This document shows positions 11,130 to 23,141 of a DNA stretch of 64,000 nt, one piece after another. The DNA is from Icerya purchasi (taxonomy: Eukaryota; Arthropoda; Insecta; Hemiptera; Monophlebidae), in assembly GCA_039619475.1 (NCBI GenBank), contig CM077115.1:504949352-505013351 (forward strand), given 5' to 3'. The first letter of the stretch is position 1. Each line of letters starts with the position of its first letter. The translations under genes and the position numbers were made by a program. The notes beneath the pieces are model-generated. The model was not told the origin of the DNA. It was given only the letters and a program-made list of their open reading frames with translations, and did no database searches.

Positions 11130-13480
11130 CACGTGACTTAGTCTCCGAAAAGGACCGATGACAATTGGTAGTTTTAAGCAGTTTTGTCTGCGTGTATTAA
11201 AGATACTTTTTCATATCCTCATCTGATAGAAGCAGGGCTGTTTGCAACTATTTCTCGGTTGCGGTAATTCGGTTAGCCGTAGCCGGTTTTTGAAGGAGTA
11301 CTATGTAAATTCTTGTCAGATTATTTTTTACTTTTGAACGATCCAAAAAAATTCTATTCGAAAAATTGCGCTTAAAGAGATTGTTATGCGGCGTGAGAAA
11401 AGTTTCATTTTCGTTCATATCATTTAAATATTGGGCTGTTAAATTGCTACGGGTACTAATTTTAAAGAGGTGATTTCTACATCGTTACGTGAACAGTTCT
11501 CGTTCATTTATAATTAATCGGTTCTTCTGTGCCTTTGGTTATATTTCTTTATACACGATTCTCCCACTTCCAATATGTGCCCAATTTTTTCATTATCACT
11601 TTCTCGCTAGCTTTTTCCATTATTACCGACCTTTGACTTTTTCCGATTTGACAGTTTTAAATTGCCCTATTTTTCTTTTCTCTTTATAGTTCACTTTCCC
11701 GATTCATTTATTAACGTCAAAAAATTATTATTGTTTCTTTTTAATTTTCTTTTACGGATACAGTTCATTTTCGCAATGACCTTTTCCATCGCTATTCATC
11801 ATTATATAAAAATTTGATTTAAAAATTCCCCATATTTCTTTTCAGCAGTATCTTATATTTTGTTCGATATTCTTGCGCGTGTTTTTACCTGTAGATGCCG
11901 AAGAATAGTTTCGCTACCAGCGTAAAAATCTGTATCATTTGTTTTTTTATTTTAATTACGGAGGGTCGATGTGATTTACGTTTGTACTAATATATCCCCC
12001 TCTCCACTCACATAAATTAAAAAATAAAAACGTGCCATCACATAGGTCCCCCCTGCAATACACGGTGTACTATATTTATACCAAGTGTTTTTCTTTCTTT
12101 GCTAAGATTAAAGGGAAGACTGCGGAGTCGAAAATTTCTTCCAGCATATTTCGCTTATTTCATTTTAGTTATCTACAATTTTTCTTACTGTATTTTCAAT
12201 AGGGCGGGTGCGGAATAATTTTTTTATGTATAGTCATTTACATTACTTTTAATAATTTCTCTCGCTGTTGCAGCAACCAGGGCTATGTGCTCGATTAGTT
12301 TCCTTTTCAAATATATTTAATAGAATGTTCCCCAAGTGGAAATTCTCAAATATACCTCTAAAAGTGATCTTTTTCAAATTAATTCATTTGCGTTATGAAA
12401 AACAAAAAAAAGAGTCTGCTAAATTACTTTTTGAATTAATACCGTATTATTTTTACATGGTAAAATGGAATAATCGTAAAGGTTTAATTTCCTCTTCTAA
12501 ATTGACAACCCATGACGGGTATATCAAATATGCAGTTTTAGTCTTTATTATTCGTATTTTTCTTCACAGTTGTAAAGTTCAGTGGCCCGTTCTTCCGTTA
12601 ATTTCTACATCTTTAAAGCGTTTTTTTTTTTTTGTATAATTTTGTGAAATTGCAGCATGTTAATTGACGATAATTCGGCGTTTATTTCGAATGTGAAAAT
12701 TGTTTTCATATTAATATGTTGAAGTGAATTAATTCTTCGTTTTTACACGTTAATATTCAACAACAAGAACCCCCTTCATATTAATAGTAAATCTGCTTTT
12801 ATTAATATGTAAGAGCGAATTTAAATACGAAACCCCGAATCAACAGAATATTATGTGTAATCAGAAGCGACGATATTATTTCTTCCATATGATACCGGAT
12901 GATCATCGAGAACATATTTACAAATTACACGCGTACTTGATGGTGGTAGATATTCAGCGATTTAGTTCGCTGTTGATGGTGAAAGTTGCTGTTTTTATGA
13001 TCTGTAAACGAATGTAAAAAATCTGTTTCGAGAAAAATACACGTAAAAAAATAAGAATAACGCGTTATTTCCGCGATTATATGTTTCAATAGCGATGATT
13101 TAATAACGATATTAAATAATGACCCAGCGCTGCTTATTTTTTTCTTTTTTTTTGGGAGGGGATAGGGATCTCTCTGCTTGTGGTTTCGCATCTTTTCTGT
13201 TCCTATCTTGGATGTCGGGTTTGTTGTCGGTGCGTTTACGATATTAACCGGGCATGTAATGTGGTACAGACCGCAACAACATTGTGACACGTGTGCGTGT
13301 TCTTGCTCCGCGTCCCTTGCATCGTCAATATCATCGATGATAGATTTATTATCTAATGTAATTCGATCGGTTATGACAAATTATATTCTAAATTCGAATT
13401 CGGCCGGGGCGCAGCTATGTCTCTCCGCCGTCAGTAAAAAAACAGACGCGCGGCGACCAGTCACGCGAAAGGGAATAACA
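11130..13480. other. AT-rich interval, no gene supported
   Basis: The longest open frame (12268-12639, plus, 123 codons) starts MQQPGLCARLVSFSNIFNRM and ends in poly-Phe from a T run. It has no recognisable domain and is likely chance. The frame at 13178-13489 is also unrecognised. Confidence 0.4.
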
Positions 13481-13489
13481 GCGGATTGA

Positions 13490-14330
13490 TCGTGTGTGAT
13501 TAATTTAGCGGGCGTTAAGATAGAAGAAGAAATCAAGTAAAGAGGAAAGGGAAAGGATCTCTGTAGGCGATTTTGATTTTCCAGTTAATGATGTGCGCGC
13601 AGTTAGAGCGCGAGGAGGTATCATGGTCGGAGAGATGGAATCTGTAAAGCGCCGGTCACGGTTCGCGGTCAGCAGAGGTGCGAGCGTATTAGGAGTGTGT
13701 GGAATTCTCGGCGGCGCCCGCAGCCGTTGTTAAAGTGACCGTGCGGCACAGATACCGGATGGAGGCGACAAGCGATTGTTTGGTTGCGTGCTCTTTATCA
13801 GGGCGCAGGAATTATAGGCTCGACAGCGAGTTAGTCGGATGACGAAGAATGGCGCTGTGAATGAGCAGCTCGAAGGACGGAGGAGAGATTCGAGGCTCTG
13901 CCAGGAGGCGGCTGCTGATTCCATGTATCTCCTTTTTGTCCTTCTCGTTCTTTTCGATTTTTTTCCTCCTTTTGTGTTGCGCGGATTGTCGCCATGCGTG
14001 TGCGTGTGTGCCGGCGGTAGAGTGTGGTATGCCCCAGAAAGGAAGGATAAAAGGATTGTCGGAGATGCGAATGCGAATTCGGTGCGAGGAACTCAGTGTG
14101 TCGTCGAAAGGTGTGAACCGAAACAAATGGTCATAGTTGGGGGTCGCGGAGCAGACAAAAATACCGTCCATTCATCCGAGAGACCAGCGTAAAATTACTG
14201 TATCCAGTTTCATGACACGTACCTCAGACCTTTTACTTTATCTGATTTACCAATCATTCGCCGCAACACTGTGTGGCACTTTTATTGTTGTTCAAACGAC
14301 CATGCTGTCGACCGGATGAGCATGCGGCCG
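13490..14330 (+). promoter_or_regulatory. CpG-rich, lower-AT block: candidate promoter or untranslated exon
   Basis: This block is much less AT-rich than its surroundings and full of CpG (for example CTCGGCGGCGCCCGC near 13710). Several overlapping open frames exist (such as 13839-14192 and 13861-14136, plus), but none has a recognisable domain and they shadow one another. In insect genomes such islands often mark promoters and 5' untranslated first exons of regulatory genes. Strand and gene cannot be set from the sequence. Confidence 0.3.
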
Positions 14331-14779
14331 AGAAACCAAACCAACCAAACTAACCAAACCGACCCCTTTTTTTTTTTTTTTAGTATATTTCGATAATCAG
14401 TTGGTCGAGTTTTTTGGTTTTTTGTTTTTTTTTTTTTTTTTTTTTCGTTTTAAAGAATTCAGTTTCGAATAATGTAAAATTAGAAAAATTATGTCTTTTT
14501 TTTTTAAAAGAGGCGCGAAAAACTGTGTTGCAGCTAAAAAAGTGTCGTACGAAATTGATTGAAAGAACCAATGCGTCAAATGTGTTTGAGAACAATGCAA
14601 ATTCAAACGCATAGATGATAGAGTTTAGAAATAATTCTTTCAGAAAATGGCGTCTATCTTTATTAAAAACAAATGGGAAGAAAGAAAAAATAAATTTATA
14701 TTCTTACGCGTTTAAGGACAGAGGATAAAAATAATTCAAAGGCAGGAATGATAAATTAAAAGAAAATGAGAGAATATAA

Positions 14780-15510
14780 GAAGCACCGATAAGTAGGGAT
14801 ACCGAGTTTTATTAGAAGGACGATTGCTCAGCAGAAAAGGTCAAACACTCTAAGGAAATATGATATCAGGATCACAAAGAAAATAATTAGAAGGGGGATA
14901 GAAAGGACAAAATGGAGAGTAGATGCAGATGAAGATGCAAGAAGGAGACTATGGTTAAAGCGAAAGTGACGAATAGCAGATGTTGCGGAGCATATAAGAA
15001 AGAGCAGGTATCTAAAAAATCATTGAGATGGTAGAACAGCGAAAAAGGAGGCAGGGTTAGAAAATGAAAAACAGGAGTTGAGTCGTAGTCCGGAATAAAT
15101 CGTTTAAGGAAAAAAGAGCAAGATTACGAGCTGAAACTGTGCCCAAAAAATCTGCCACTGGAACGGGCTAATGAGAATATCTACTAATTTATTACTCTCA
15201 TTGCCTAAATGACATCAGGGGAAGATCGATCTTAATCAAGCGAAGGAGGAAAAGACCATCATCATGGATGAGAGTATGAAAGGTATTACATAATCGGAAA
15301 AGGTAGAGAGGGAAGATTAAATGTGATATAGCCCGCAAAGCACTTCTAGAATCCGAGATTATGAGCACTTTATGGGAAATTAATTGATGAGGAAGCACAG
15401 AAAATTGAGCAAAAGAAGGAAAGTTTAAAAGACCCAAAATCTAATTGAAGGCAGGACAAAAAAAAAAAAAAAAAAAAAAATGGTAGAACCAACTGCATCT
15501 TTGGAACCGT
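14780..15510 (-). pseudogene. decayed I-type LINE ORF2, RNase H and C-terminal part
   Basis: Minus-strand translation gives HKVLIISDSRSALRAI, equivalent to LLISDCKSALQCI in the RNase H domain of the LINE at 19.3-23 kb. Eroded sequence follows over the C-terminal cysteine region (about 15060-14780). The gene is broken by many stops and frameshifts. A 25-base A run (15458-15482 on the plus strand) interrupts it, and the corresponding place in the fragment at 31.6 kb also holds a T run, so the two share ancestry. It is non-functional. Confidence 0.7.
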
Positions 15511-15559
15511 TAGTGCAGCGGTATAACGGTATGGGAGAAAGCTCCTTTTTGGTGTTTTA

Positions 15560-15792
15560 CGCACAAGTTTGTTAGGAAAAAATCTCGCGTGACTTCCGCA
15601 TGAAGGTAATTTGTGGTCACCGATGTCGGCATTAAAATTTCATTGTAAATTGTAAAGAGGTTGATTATTTAGTGCTAGCGTGTGGATTTTTTTCGCTCCT
15701 ATCATCAGTATCACATTTAGATATTCACGTTAATTTGGGAAATTAATGTAGAATAACATCCGTCTAGAAAGTATGTAGAGTATAAAAGCGCT

Positions 15793-15828
<36 letters not shown>

Positions 15829-16085
15829 ACATTGAAAACGGGAGAAAGTTACCATCGCCGAGTCAAAGTAAAAATTCGAATATCAAAGCATCGGAGATTA
15901 TGTAGGTTCTCGCGCAGTGTGCGTAGTCTAACGAATCAGAGTAGAAAACAATTAGTTCTTATTAAACCGATGATCGTGTCTGTTTTCGTTTTTATGGACT
16001 TCAAATTCGCAATCTTCGTAAGCTAATCTTAACTGTCGGGCTTTCCCGAAAAAATGTTCTCTAGCCATTTAAAACTTTCGGATTT
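15560..16085. other. AT-rich interval, nothing recognised
   Basis: A T run of about 33 lies at 15796-15828. No gene or repeat family was identified. Confidence 0.4.
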
Positions 16086-16094
16086 ACATAATGG

Positions 16095-16730
16095 CAGGGG
16101 CGGATCCAAAAGGACATTGGGGGGGGGGATTATATAATTACGTAAAATCTTCTACGGTAGGCAGTAGATTTCAGAAATATGTTTCATGAAGAAAATAAAA
16201 TTCATAAAAATGTATTTCAAAAATACTGAATTATTACAATTTTTAATTTAACTTTTGTTTTATTTTTTAAGAGGTGAAAAATAAAATAAAATTATAAAAT
16301 TATAGCTTAAATATGGTAGTTTAGAAATAGTAAGAAAGATCGTATTTCTTATTAGACACTTTACTACTTTTTTACTTTTTGCTAATAATCCGATCTCCTA
16401 ATTCTGTTTGTCCGCGAGCCAAGTTTAAATATGTATATTTCTCATTAAACTCTATTTTTAATTAAAATTACAAAATAAAAATTGAAAATAAATAAAAATG
16501 GCAAAAGATCGACGACATTTAAAAGCGAATAATAACGTAACATTAATAGTTTTACTAGAAATTAGTATTAAATATTAATTTTTTAATTAAAATCCCTCTA
16601 GGTGTAAAATTCGTAGAAATCTTTTATAGCATAAATTAAGAGTTTCTATGTTATGACAAATTTTTTCATAGAGGCTTTGGTTCTTTAGGGAGGAGTGCCC
16701 CCTATTCGGACCCCTGTGGATCCGCCACTG
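16095..16730. mobile_element. non-autonomous hAT element (MITE), copy 1, both ends present
   Basis: The left end CAGGGGCGGATCCA and right end in reverse complement CAGTGGCGGATCCA are classical hAT-type inverted repeats. The flanks CATAATGG (16087-16094) and CATCAAGG (16731-16738) match at 6 of 8 positions, a plausible decayed 8-bp duplication. The 636-bp interior is AT-rich and non-coding. A second copy starts at 33978 (same strand, right end lost) and a third, inverted and without ends, lies at 27225-27515. Confidence 0.85.
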
Positions 16731-16875
16731 CATCAAGGAAGTCTGTTTTCACCGAAAATGCTGCCGAATATTAAATTTTTCGCTCGATTACAAAATTGTA
16801 CACCGTTTAACGGAGCGAATTAACTTGAAATATTCTTCGCTTAATTGAGAAAATTTTCTTCAAATTTAACCGAGC

Positions 16876-17205
16876 TGGATTATATGTAGCTGATGTTATC
16901 AAGAGGACGGCAACAAAACATCAGGAGCGGTTATATAATCACACGAACTGGACTGCAATTGGCCTACTGGATAATTCGCCACAAAGGCAAGTGCGCAGAC
17001 TAAAAAGAACAAAACCTTTAGACCTGGCTTGGTAATTTAAAAAAAAAAAAAAAACCTTTGTAAAAACTATTCAAACATACGAGTAAGTTACTAATACAGG
17101 GGGACTAGTCACTGGACTACGAACCCTTCGCGTCACAATCATTTACCATACCAGCTACTGATAGCCAATAGACTAGAAATGGCTGCTAGAAAAAAAAAAA
17201 AAAAA
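16876..17205 (+). mobile_element. 5'-truncated Jockey-like LINE insertion with 14-bp target duplication
   Basis: The segment ends in a long A run and is flanked by perfect direct repeats AAATTTAACCGAGC (16862-16875 and 17206-17219). These are the marks of LINE retroposition. It begins inside the last codons of an ORF2 (next entry) and continues as about 150 bp of 3' UTR. An internal A run occurs at about 17038-17054. The perfect duplication suggests a fairly young insertion. Confidence 0.9.
16886..17035 (+). pseudogene. Jockey-like ORF2 C-terminal tail (49 codons)
   Basis: The open frame reads VADVIKRTATKHQERLYNHT, then NWTAIGLLDNSPQRQVRRLK, then RTKPLDLAW and stop. Short tails of the form (Y)..RL.NH.N..A..LLD....RRLKR..PLDL are typical of ORF2 C-termini in Jockey-clade elements, by family knowledge. 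Only this tail remains because of 5' truncation, so the copy is inactive. It is the only coding part of the insertion at 16876-17205. Confidence 0.75.
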
Positions 17206-17219
17206 AAATTTAACCGAGC

Positions 17220-18480
17220 AGAGATATAATAAACTGGTGAAACAATTATCGTTTAATGGTATAGATGAAATATTACCCTTTACACGCAATCGAAGGTTTA
17301 TGGTTGATTTTAAAAGTCACGTTATCTTAGCAAAGCCGAAATGCAGGTGGTAATTCATTAAAGAATATTTTATCATCCTGTTTGTTAGTAACTATAGTAT
17401 GATAACAAGTTTGATATTCTTATATTAATTTTGTTACTTACGTATTAGTTTGTTATTTTAGCATTTATTTTTTATACTGCAGGTGGTAATTGTTTAGCCG
17501 CAGGTTTAGTTGCTCTCCCTTATACATATATACTGTTTTTGCTCTGTACGCATTATCGGTATTTTGCAGATTTTCTCATTTCTCCTTATTTTATTTATTT
17601 CTTCTTTATTTTTTCTTATTTCTTCTTAATGTTTTCTTATTTCTTCTTATTCATTCTTATTTTTCCTTATTTCTTCTTATTCATTCTTATTTTTCCTTAT
17701 TTATTCGTATTTCTTTACACATTTTTTAGATACACAGGCTGCGCTATAAAAAATACATTCGCACTACTGACTCTCTGTCACATACTCGTTTAATTAAAGA
17801 GAAATATACCGAATTTTAAAAATTTTCGGAATATTTTTTCGGTCAAATTTTGGAGCGAATTTTAAAGTTTTTGCAATTTACAGAGTTGTGTAGTAGCGTA
17901 AAACTGTAGACCGGCTACTACGAAATATTCACTAATTTTGAGTACAACGCTTAAAAACAACTCCTAATCTGATATAGAAATTTGGGCGATACTGACGAAG
18001 AAGACTGCAGAGCTAGAAAGAGTAATGTGTATTTTAATCAAGATGTGGATAGCACGCGTACAATTTACCAATTGAAATGGGGAAACATATGCAGAAATTA
18101 AAACGATTATTTAATTACTTCCGTAATCTGAAGATAGGAAAAAATTACTTAATATAGAATTTAAACAAAAAAGAAAAAAAAAAAAAACACATTCCGTCTC
18201 TGTTGTGAAAGAGTACTTTGGTAATTTTTAGTCTTCTAAAATCGGGTACGGCAAATGTCTAGGACGCGAATTAGGAAACTTTTGAGATACATTTATCCGA
18301 CATTATTGTAAATGTTGCGATAAATGATTTTATTATTTTTTCCTTTTTTAAATTATCGGTTCTGTTAGAGAAAATGATATTTTGCTATAACAGTTCGTTA
18401 AAAATACCCGATGTATGTAATAGATTGACGAAAAATTACGACCTAAGCCCCTGCGATTTCTGAAATCCTAAAGATCGGAA
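17220..18480. other. AT-rich interval, no gene seen
   Basis: This holds a T/C-rich degenerate tandem repeat at about 17580-17725, built on TTATTTCTTCTTATTCATTC-like units. It gives Phe/Leu-rich open frames that are not genes. Nothing else was recognised. Confidence 0.5.
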
Positions 18481-18513
18481 ATTTTAAAGTGGAGTTTTTT
18501 TTTTTTTTTTTTT

Positions 18514-19270
18514 CTTGTTTGGGTTTTTCCCTGGGCTTGTCAGCAACGGACGATTACCCATCAACATGTGTACATAGCAGCAATTAGGAGTAACAAGGAA
18601 TGGAATCTGATAAAGAATGCTATACCAAAGATGGAGAAACAATAACAATCAACGTCGAAAAATGCCAAACGTATGTATCCTGAAAAGAAAAGAAATGACG
18701 AAGGTAAGAGCAAAAGGAGTTAGCTGTCCCATACCATGGTCACATCTGCAATTACAGAGCCCACAGTACAAACGGACAAAGGAATCTGGCTATAAATAAT
18801 TAAGGAAGAAGAAACACGGGATGTTTAAAAAGCAGTTAGATCCATCAAGCACGAAACCTATATAGAACACAGCGCTTAGCGTCCGTAAACAATTATCCGA
18901 AAGTTCAATGACTTTCTCCATCACTATAAAGCAAAGTTTATAGTTTTTAATTATGAAACATTAATCATATTTATGGCAACGACTGCAGAAACAGCGCCTA
19001 CCATTCTGTTAAAAGGAAATGAGCAGAATTTTCACTGAACACTATGGCCACACTGCAACAGCAGCGCCCGCAGTGCCGGCTAACAAGGAGTTCACCTATC
19101 TACCGTTAGGGCCGCAAATGCAACAGCGAGCCCGCAAAATTAACTGCGAGCTGTGCCTGTTTGTGACTGTAACTGCAACATCAGTGCGTGTTCTTCGTTT
19201 AGAGAGGAGTTCGTTGGGAATCACTGGACACGATAAGTTAGGAATGCCAAAATAGGAAATACTGAAGGGA
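18514..19270 (-). other. 3' UTR of the LINE, with degenerate tandem repeats
   Basis: This lies between the ORF2 stop and the poly-A. The distal 390 bp is duplicated at 9.8 kb and, more diverged, at 2.6 kb. The proximal part contains about four spaced copies of an ACTGCAACAGCAGCGCCC-like motif (near 18979, 19049, 19119 and 19170), roughly 50-70 bp apart. The open frame at 19019-19255 on the opposite strand is a by-product of these repeats and has no recognisable domain. Confidence 0.65.
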
Positions 19271-22200
19271 TTAGATATTAATATAATGAAGTACAGAGGA
19301 TAGGAATTTTGCTACAATTGGTATGATCAACGTTGACTGTAATGAGAGAATAAAGGACACACAATATGGAGTTGGAACATCATGTGAGAGAAGCTCCGCG
19401 TATAGAGCTGCCCTTTCCGATGATAAAGAGGAGCATTCAAAGAATACATGATCAGAGTCACATACGACTGTGTTATCGATACACAGCGGACAAATAGGAG
19501 AGGACACTATGGAGAAACGATACAATGAAGCAGGAAGTCGACTGTGACCAGATCGAAGACGACAAATAGCAGATATGATGAATCGGGGAAGGTGCGGAAA
19601 ATGTAGATACCATGGTTGAGTAGGTGGATTAGGGTGAATGGAAAAATATTGTGAATTAGGACTGGAGAAGGATGATTTATAAAAAGATTTCCAATTGGCC
19701 TTTTGGATACTTTTTGCTATATTTAATAATTCATGAGAAGGAATCCGTCCGACTGGCCGCCCAGAAGAAATAGCCGAACGAGCAAGATAATCCGCCTTTT
19801 CGTTGCCCGCAATTCCGGCATGACCAGGAATCCAAAGAAAGTCGATGGTTAATGAGTGCAATCTGCAAAGACTGAAAATCAGTGATCGGATGCGCAGAAT
19901 AATAGGATCAGAGTAAGAAGGAACATATGCAGAGGATATACACTGAAGGGCGCTTTTGCAATCAGAAATTAGGAGGAACATTTTACATTGAGGAAAAGAT
20001 GGAATGAGCTCAATGGCACGTAGTAATGCCAATGTCTCCGCATAATAAATTGAACAAAATGCAGGGATTTTGAACAGGCTGGAATGGTCAAGAGCAGGAA
20101 TGTAGATAGATGCACCCACTCCGTGTGCCATTTTGGACCCATCCGTAAAAATTAGGGTATGGTTAGCAAAGAATGATGAAACTGCCTGGTTAAATTCATA
20201 AACTGTTGCATGAGCAGGGAGATATTTTACATAAGAAGGCAAAGAAAAAAGATTAGGAGAAGGAATAACATTTAATATTTCAAACTGGAAAAATGGAAGT
20301 TTATCGAAAGTTAGGATGAAGGGCGAAAACTTAATAAGACGCGAGGCAATGTGGCAGAGAATGGGAACCTTATTAGAGGAAAAACGCCAATCTTGCAAGA
20401 GAGAAGAATATGCAGGGACAAGATTGTTTGGGTAAATATGTAGACGTTTAATAAGGAACCGATACGCGAGATAGGATCTACGAATGGATAAAGGAGCCAC
20501 ATTAGCCTCTGCTAAAATCGCAGGAATAGGCGTGGATTTTAAGACTCCTAGACAAAAACGCAGGGCTGGATTCTGAACTAAATCTAATTTAGCTAGGGGA
20601 GAACGAGCAGCAGTACCATACAGAAAACAACAGAAATCAAGTTTGGATCGAACAATGGATTTGTAGAGCATAAGAAGTATCATAGGATCACCTCCCCAAT
20701 GGGAAGAAGATAAAGACTTTAAGATATTGAAACGTTCTAGAGTAGACGAATGGAGGTAATTAATGTGCTCAGTAAAGGATAAACGGCTATTCAGAAAGAT
20801 TCCTAAGTAGCGGAAGGAGGAAACAACAGGTATAGGTGTATTGTCGATATTTACGTTGATTGACTCAGGATTATAGAAACGAAATGTGAAAACAATGCAT
20901 GAAGATTTTGGAGGAGAGATATATAGATGGATTTGAGAAAGAGAACTCTGCAGAATGTACAAGGATTCTTGCATGTTATTGCAAGCATTTAGAATGCTAG
21001 GAGCAGTTGAAAAAAGTAGAATGTCATCTGCAAAAAATAAGGAAGTAGAAGGTAGATTAAGAGAGGCGACACCAAGAGAATAAATATTGAAGAGCGTAGG
21101 ACTAAGACAGGAACCTTGCGGGAGGCCTCGAAAAACCTTTCGTGACTCTGAAAAGGAAGGAAATCTTAGAGTAACAGTTCTACTTAGGAAAAGACTCATG
21201 ATTAAGGATGTGAAGTGAGAAGGTAAATTAATAGATAACATTCTGCTCTTAAGAGTTGGAAGGTGGACGCTGTCAAAGGCACTATAAATATCAACAAAGG
21301 TAGCTAGGGTATAATTTTTCTGGATAAACGATTTATAGATGTGGGACAAGAAGAAAGAAACACAATCAGTAGGACCTCGACCAGAACGAAAACCATACAT
21401 GTTGTTAGGCAAGACATCATTGTTTTCCAGCCACCAAACCAGCCGCCGGTTCAAAATGGATTCGAAAAGTTTCCTCAGACAACTTGCAAGAGAAATGCAA
21501 CGGAAGGACGAGGAATTAATACCCTTGGGGATGGGAACGATGATAAAGGATTTCCATGACGGAGGAGCGGAACCTAGATGGAGAATAGAGTTAAATAGAT
21601 TTAAGAGTATTTTAAGATAATATTCAGGAAGATTCTTAAGAACAATATAAGATAATCCATCTATCCCTGGAGAAGAGTTAGAATTTTTCGGGAACGCTGA
21701 TAATAATTCATTAAAAGTGAACGGAAAAGTTAGAAAATGCTCAGAATGGCTTGCGGCAGAGATAGAAAGGTCAAATTCATCAAAGTTAGGAACATAGGGC
21801 GGAGCAACACAATCAAAGAAAGCAGCTAGCTTGTTCTCCGAAACGCCGGAAGTAAAGGGATTTAAGGACTGAGGGTTTTGGAAAGCCTTAGCCAACCTCC
21901 AGATTTGTGAGAGAGGAGTAGATCTAGAAAAGGAAGAACAGAAAGCAGCCCAAGACGCCTTTTTAACCTTTTTGAGAGTAAATCGGAATTTGGCATTAGC
22001 TCTTTTGTGAGCTAGGAAGTTTTCCAGAGAAGGAGCAGCTCGAAAAATACGAAACGTGGATACACTGGCTTGGTGTGCAATTGAACATTCCGCATTCCAC
22101 CATAAGGACGAGGCATAGGACCGCCTGATGCTCCCAGAAGGAGATTTTTGTGGAGGAGAAGACAAATCTAAAGCTGATGATATTAACTGAACGAAGTTTT

Positions 22201-23027
22201 CATACTGAGGCGTAACATCTAAGTTAGGATCAAATCTGTAGGAAGAGGAATCCAGGAACGAACGAAAATCAGACCAATTAACCTTTGAAACGTTCCAGCT
22301 AGGAGAACGGGATTCTTTTTTTACATGAGAGGAGGAAGTCCCATGAACGGACACAATGATAGGAACATGGTCACTACCAAAGGTTCCATCAAGGGTATTC
22401 CATACACATTTCAGGCTTAAATTAGGAGAGGAGAAAGTTAGGTCTATAGAACTGTAGGAATTTTGGCTTTTTGAAATATGTAGGAGAGCCGTCGTTGAGA
22501 ACCACAAGGTTGTAGTTTGAGAGTAGAGTTTGAAGGAAGGAACCATTTCTATTTAGTGACGAACTACCCCAGGCGGGAGAGCAGGCGTTCCAATCCCCGC
22601 CTATGATAAATGGGTGAGGTAAGGAGTCAAGAAGGGAGGAAAGTGAAAGATCCTTTAGGTTACACAGGGGAGGAATGTAGACAGATACAAGATGAAGGGG
22701 ATGAGAAATATTAGCGAATGTGTGTGAGATAGAAATATGAACAAAGTTGGGAGAGGAAGAAGGACTAGAGCCACCTGGGATGTCTAAATTGTGGGAAGAA
22801 AATGGAATGCCGAACCTAATGAGGATAGCTGCACCACCATAACCATCTTCGCGATCTGATCTAATTACATGAAAACCCCTAATTGAAAAAGTTGATGATT
22901 TCGGAAGCCATGTTTCAGACAACAATGCTATACTTATATTATGTAAATTTAGCAAGCCTTCTAAGGCTGCCTTATTCGCCCGGATGCTACGACAGTTCCA
23001 TTGAATAATATTAAGTACAGGCGTCAT
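19271..23027 (-). pseudogene. LINE ORF2: APE endonuclease, reverse transcriptase, RNase H (one frameshift)
   Basis: ORF2 starts at ATG 23027 (MTPVLNIIQWNCRSIRANK). The endonuclease shows LLSETWL, IIGGDWNA, SSIDLTFSSP and GSDHVPI. RT shows FVDIYSAFD and FADD (about 21023-21034). RNase H has IFTDGSK, AETLALL, LISDCKSAL and IPGHAGIAGNEKADYLA. The tail holds a CPLC...H...C finger near 19430-19500. Reading is lost at about 22460-22475: the frame giving GSPTYFKKPK must switch to the frame giving ISKSQNSYSSIDLTF. This is a 1-base gain or 2-base loss inside the endonuclease. After it, the 1091-codon frame is open to the stop at 19271. All visible catalytic residues are kept. Confidence 0.9.
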
Positions 23028-23141
23028 TTATAAGATAAGAAAAAAGGAAGAAAAAGAAGAAGAAAACAAAAGAGATGGAAGATTATGTAAGGAGGGCCAA
23101 TGAAAAATTTGGCTAAGAAAAGTGTAAAGAGAGAAGATAAT

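Noticed and set aside
12268..12639. 123-codon plus-strand frame
   Set aside because: No recognisable motif, poly-Phe end from a T run, AT-rich codon use like the intergenic background.
13730..14192. Several overlapping frames of 64-119 codons on both strands in the CpG-rich block
   Set aside because: They shadow each other and show no domain; open reading follows from low AT content.
17080..17205. tRNA-like SINE reading (A/B-box-like words on the minus strand)
   Set aside because: The 14-bp target duplication and plus-strand poly-A show it is the 3' UTR of a plus-strand Jockey-like insertion.
17490..17793. Phe/Tyr/Leu-rich frames resembling membrane proteins
   Set aside because: They derive from a TTATTTCTTCTTATT tandem repeat; composition is forced by the repeat.
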